Below are positions 6,177 to 8,056 of a stretch of DNA of 8,056 nucleotides, piece by piece. The notes under the pieces are model-generated. The model ran no database searches and was not told the origin of the DNA. It saw only the letters and a list, made by a program, of their open reading frames with translations. Made by a program: the position numbers and the translations under genes. The stretch's first letter is position 1. Each line of letters starts with the position of its first letter. Origin of the DNA: an uncultured Bacteroidales bacterium (GTDB lineage Bacteria; Bacteroidota; Bacteroidia; Bacteroidales; Bacteroidaceae); NCBI GenBank assembly GCA_945788445.1, contig CALZMA010000035.1:1-8056 (forward strand), given 5' to 3'.

Positions 6177-6926
6177 ATGCGCGTATTCCTCTACCTTTCC
6201 TTCGACGGCTCCGCATACCATGGCTGGCAGGTACAGCCCAACGCCGTCAGTGTGCAGCAGCGGCTCAACGAAGCCCTTTCCACACTGCTCCGCCAACCCA
6301 CCGAGGTCACCGGGGCGGGCCGCACCGATGCAGGCGTACACGCAGCCATGATGGTGGCCCACGCCGATGTCCCCGATACGGTCGACCTTGCGCAACTCTG
6401 CTTCAAGCTCAACCGCATCCTCCCGCCCGACATTGCCGTGCAGCGCATTTGCCCCATGCAGCCCGAGGCCCACGCCCGCTTCGACGCCACGGCCCGCACC
6501 TACCACTACTGGGTCTACACCCGGAAGAACCCCTTCCGCAGGCAGTACGCGGCACGCATCACGTTTCCCCTCGACTTTGAGCAAATGAACCGTGCGGCTG
6601 CCATGCTCCTCGAGGTCAGCGACTTCACGAGCTTTTCCAAGCTCCATACCGACGCGAAGACCAACATCTGCCGCGTGACGAAGGCCCGCTGGGAAGAAGT
6701 GGAACCCGACCTCTGGCGCTTCGAAATCACGGCCGACCGCTTCCTGCGCAACATGGTGCGCGCCATCGTAGGCACCCTCGTCGAAGTGGGCCGCGGCCGC
6801 CTCACGCTCGAAGGTTTCCAGCGCGTCATCCGCGAGAAAAGCCGCCAGGCAGCGGGCGACTCCATGCCCGGCAATGCCCTCTCGCTGGTCCACATCACCT
6901 ATCCCGAAACCCTTTTCCTCGACTGA
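6177..6926 (+). CDS. truA: tRNA pseudouridine(38-40) synthase TruA
   Basis: A 249-residue cytoplasmic enzyme that converts uridines 38-40 of the tRNA anticodon arm to pseudouridine. The catalytic aspartate is Asp51 in GAGRTDAGVHA, equivalent to Asp60 of E. coli TruA. Other family marks are YHGWQVQPNAVSVQQ near the start, RFDATARTYHYWV (101-113), SDFTSFSK (148-155) and ITADRFLRNMVRAIVGTL (184-201), with ITYPETLF at the C-terminus. Length is normal. The ATG gives the standard N-terminus, with a beta-strand leading into FDGSAYHGWQ. The leader is pyrimidine-rich (ACCCCATCTCTCTCCCCCC) with no Shine-Dalgarno sequence and no obvious promoter; transcription may come from an unrecognised promoter or from read-through of the rplI terminator. 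The next gene starts 11 bp after the stop. Confidence 0.98.
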   Translation: MRVFLYLSFDGSAYHGWQVQPNAVSVQQRLNEALSTLLRQPTEVTGAGRTDAGVHAAMMVAHADVPDTVDLAQLCFKLNRILPPDIAVQRICPMQPEAHARFDATARTYHYWVYTRKNPFRRQYAARITFPLDFEQMNRAAAMLLEVSDFTSFSKLHTDAKTNICRVTKARWEEVEPDLWRFEITADRFLRNMVRAIVGTLVEVGRGRLTLEGFQRVIREKSRQAAGDSMPGNALSLVHITYPETLFLD

Positions 6927-6937
6927 CCCCCTTGCCC

Positions 6938-7138
6938 ATGCTTGCCCCCCAGATAGCCCATTCCACGCCCGAGGAGCGCCGCCAGTTCGTGCTCGAGCGC
7001 TACCATTGCCGCTATCCCGCCTGTGGCGGCTGCGGTTCGTGCCGCTTGCCCGGCAAGCGTCCGGCGCTCGAGGTGTTTGCCGACTACGTCGAAGGGCGCG
7101 TAGAGTTTGTAAAGATAGCATCCCAACTTTGGAAATAA
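6938..7138 (+). CDS. Small four-cysteine protein of unknown function
   Basis: A 66-residue reading frame filling the gap between truA and uvrB, with 11 and 13 bp on either side. I do not recognise a named family. It has a charged, probably helical N-terminal part (STPEERRQFVLERYHC), then a cysteine cluster Cys24-x4-Cys29-x2-Cys32-x2-Cys35 rich in glycine, then a C-terminal part containing FADYVEGRVEF. The cluster could bind zinc or an iron-sulfur centre, but the spacing is not that of a classical ferredoxin. No signal peptide or membrane segment is seen, so it is probably cytoplasmic. Codon use (GCC, CGC, GAG, CTC) matches truA and uvrB, which with the tight spacing supports a real gene. Start: the ATG at 6938 is preferred over a TTG two codons earlier. 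A link to tRNA modification or DNA repair would be guesswork from position alone. Confidence 0.72.
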   Translation: MLAPQIAHSTPEERRQFVLERYHCRYPACGGCGSCRLPGKRPALEVFADYVEGRVEFVKIASQLWK

Positions 7139-7151
7139 AATAGCCTGAGCC

Positions 7152-8056
7152 ATGAAGAATTTTCAACTCAAATCTGCCTACGCCCCCTCGGGCGACCAGC
7201 CCGAAGCCATCCGCCAGCTCACAGAAGGCGTGAAGCGTGGCGAACCGGCTCAGGTGCTTTTGGGAGTCACGGGGTCGGGAAAGACCTTTACCGTGGCCAA
7301 TGTCATAGCCCAAGTGGGCAAGCCCACCCTCGTGCTCAGCCACAACAAGACGCTTGCCGCCCAGCTCTACACCGAGTTCAAGGCGTTCTTCCCCGAAAAT
7401 GCCGTGGAATATTACGTCTCGTACTACGACTATTACCAGCCCGAGGCCTACATCGCCTCCACCGACACTTATATCGAAAAGGACCTTGCCATCAACGAGG
7501 ACATCGACAAGCTCCGCCTCGCAGCCACCTCTTCCTTGCTCTCGGGGCGCAGCGACGTGATTGTCGTCTCCTCCGTCTCGTGCATCTACGGCATGGGCAA
7601 CCCTGCCGCCTTCTACGAAAATGTCATCGAACTGCAAGTGGGGAAGACGCTCAGCCTGAACCGTTTGCTCGAAAAGCTCAATGCCAGTCTCTATGTGCGC
7701 AACGATGTGGCCCCGAAGGCCGGGAACTACCGCGTCAAGGGCGACACTGTCGATGTCTTTCTGGCCTACGCCGACGAACTTATCCGCATCAGCTTCTGGG
7801 ACGAGGAAATCGACGGCATCGAGGAAGTCGATGCGCTCACGGGCCGGCGGCTCAACACGTTTGAAGACTACAAAATCTACCCTGCCAATCTCTTCCTCAC
7901 CTCCAAGGAAACGCAGGAGCAGGCCATCCGCCAAATCCAGGACGACCTCGTGGCGCAAATTGCCGAGTTTGAATTGCAGGGGAAAACGCTCGAGGCGCAG
8001 CGCCTCAAGGAGCGCGTCGAGTACGACATCGAGATGATACGCGAACTCGGCCACTG
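7152..8056 (+). CDS. uvrB: UvrABC system protein B, 3'-partial
   Basis: The first 301 complete codons of UvrB (about 670 residues when whole), cut by the right edge without a stop. UvrB is the DNA-damage-verifying helicase-like subunit of nucleotide excision repair: it is loaded by UvrA and recruits UvrC. Seen here: the N-terminus FQLKSAYAPSGDQPEAI, Walker A GVTGSGKT (38-45), motif Ia LVLSHNKTLAAQLY (60-73), the tyrosine-rich beta-hairpin region YYVSYYDYYQPEAYI (87-101) that clamps DNA, SSVSCIYGMGNP (140-151), and EYDIEMIRELGH at the edge. The start is ATG, with no Shine-Dalgarno sequence, 13 bp after the small Cys-rich gene, so it is likely in one operon with truA. Nothing looks damaged in the visible part. 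Confidence 0.99.
   Translation, partial: MKNFQLKSAYAPSGDQPEAIRQLTEGVKRGEPAQVLLGVTGSGKTFTVANVIAQVGKPTLVLSHNKTLAAQLYTEFKAFFPENAVEYYVSYYDYYQPEAYIASTDTYIEKDLAINEDIDKLRLAATSSLLSGRSDVIVVSSVSCIYGMGNPAAFYENVIELQVGKTLSLNRLLEKLNASLYVRNDVAPKAGNYRVKGDTVDVFLAYADELIRISFWDEEIDGIEEVDALTGRRLNTFEDYKIYPANLFLTSKETQEQAIRQIQDDLVAQIAEFELQGKTLEAQRLKERVEYDIEMIRELGH

Noticed and set aside
6156..8054. 632-codon open frame on the - strand opposite truA and uvrB
   Set aside because: It overlaps two unmistakable conserved genes and their junctions, has shadow-like composition and shows no family motifs.

Overview
The window looks like chromosomal DNA from a high-GC member of the Bacteroidota, most likely order Bacteroidales (Prevotellaceae-like is plausible; the genus cannot be fixed from this). 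Reasons: the S6, S18 and L9 proteins have Bacteroidales-type sequences and the genes run rpsF-rpsR-rplI with no ssb or priB between them. Promoters fit the Bacteroidota pattern (TTG, 19 bp, TAnnTTTG) rather than TTGACA/TATAAT. Most starts lack a Shine-Dalgarno (SD) sequence. A NanM-like/SSS transporter fusion sits beside an N-acylglucosamine 2-epimerase. All genes are on the + strand. I see no tRNA, rRNA, CRISPR array, insertion sequence or phage gene.

Region 1 (1-2949) is the end of an apparent sialic-acid utilisation operon. The first gene enters from the left edge. Its visible part is the tail of a Kelch beta-propeller resembling the sialic acid mutarotase NanM, fused in frame to a complete sodium:solute symporter. 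After 43 bp comes an AGE-family epimerase (ManNAc to GlcNAc) with all its catalytic residues, then a strong intrinsic terminator. The module would convert the sugar anomer, import it, and, after a lyase encoded elsewhere, epimerise the ManNAc.

Region 2 (2950-4809) is an intergenic stretch with a long inverted repeat and a Bacteroidota -7 element, followed by a single CAT-like APC-family amino acid permease.

Region 3 (4810-6086) is the ribosomal operon rpsF-rpsR-rplI, with a well-formed promoter and a terminator. rpsR (bS18) and rplI (bL9) carry strong SD sequences, while the other starts in the window do not. Strong SDs before bS18 or bS21 genes have been proposed as autoregulatory devices in Bacteroidota, whose anti-SD is sequestered by bS21, bS18 and bS6. 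This is the most interesting regulatory signal here.

Region 4 (6087-8056) holds truA, a 66-residue four-cysteine protein of unknown function, and the first 45% or so of uvrB (cut by the right edge). They are packed with gaps of 11 and 13 bp and probably form one operon.

I found no wholly new multi-gene system. The points most worth following are the SD-controlled ribosomal genes, the mutarotase-symporter fusion and the small Cys-rich protein.
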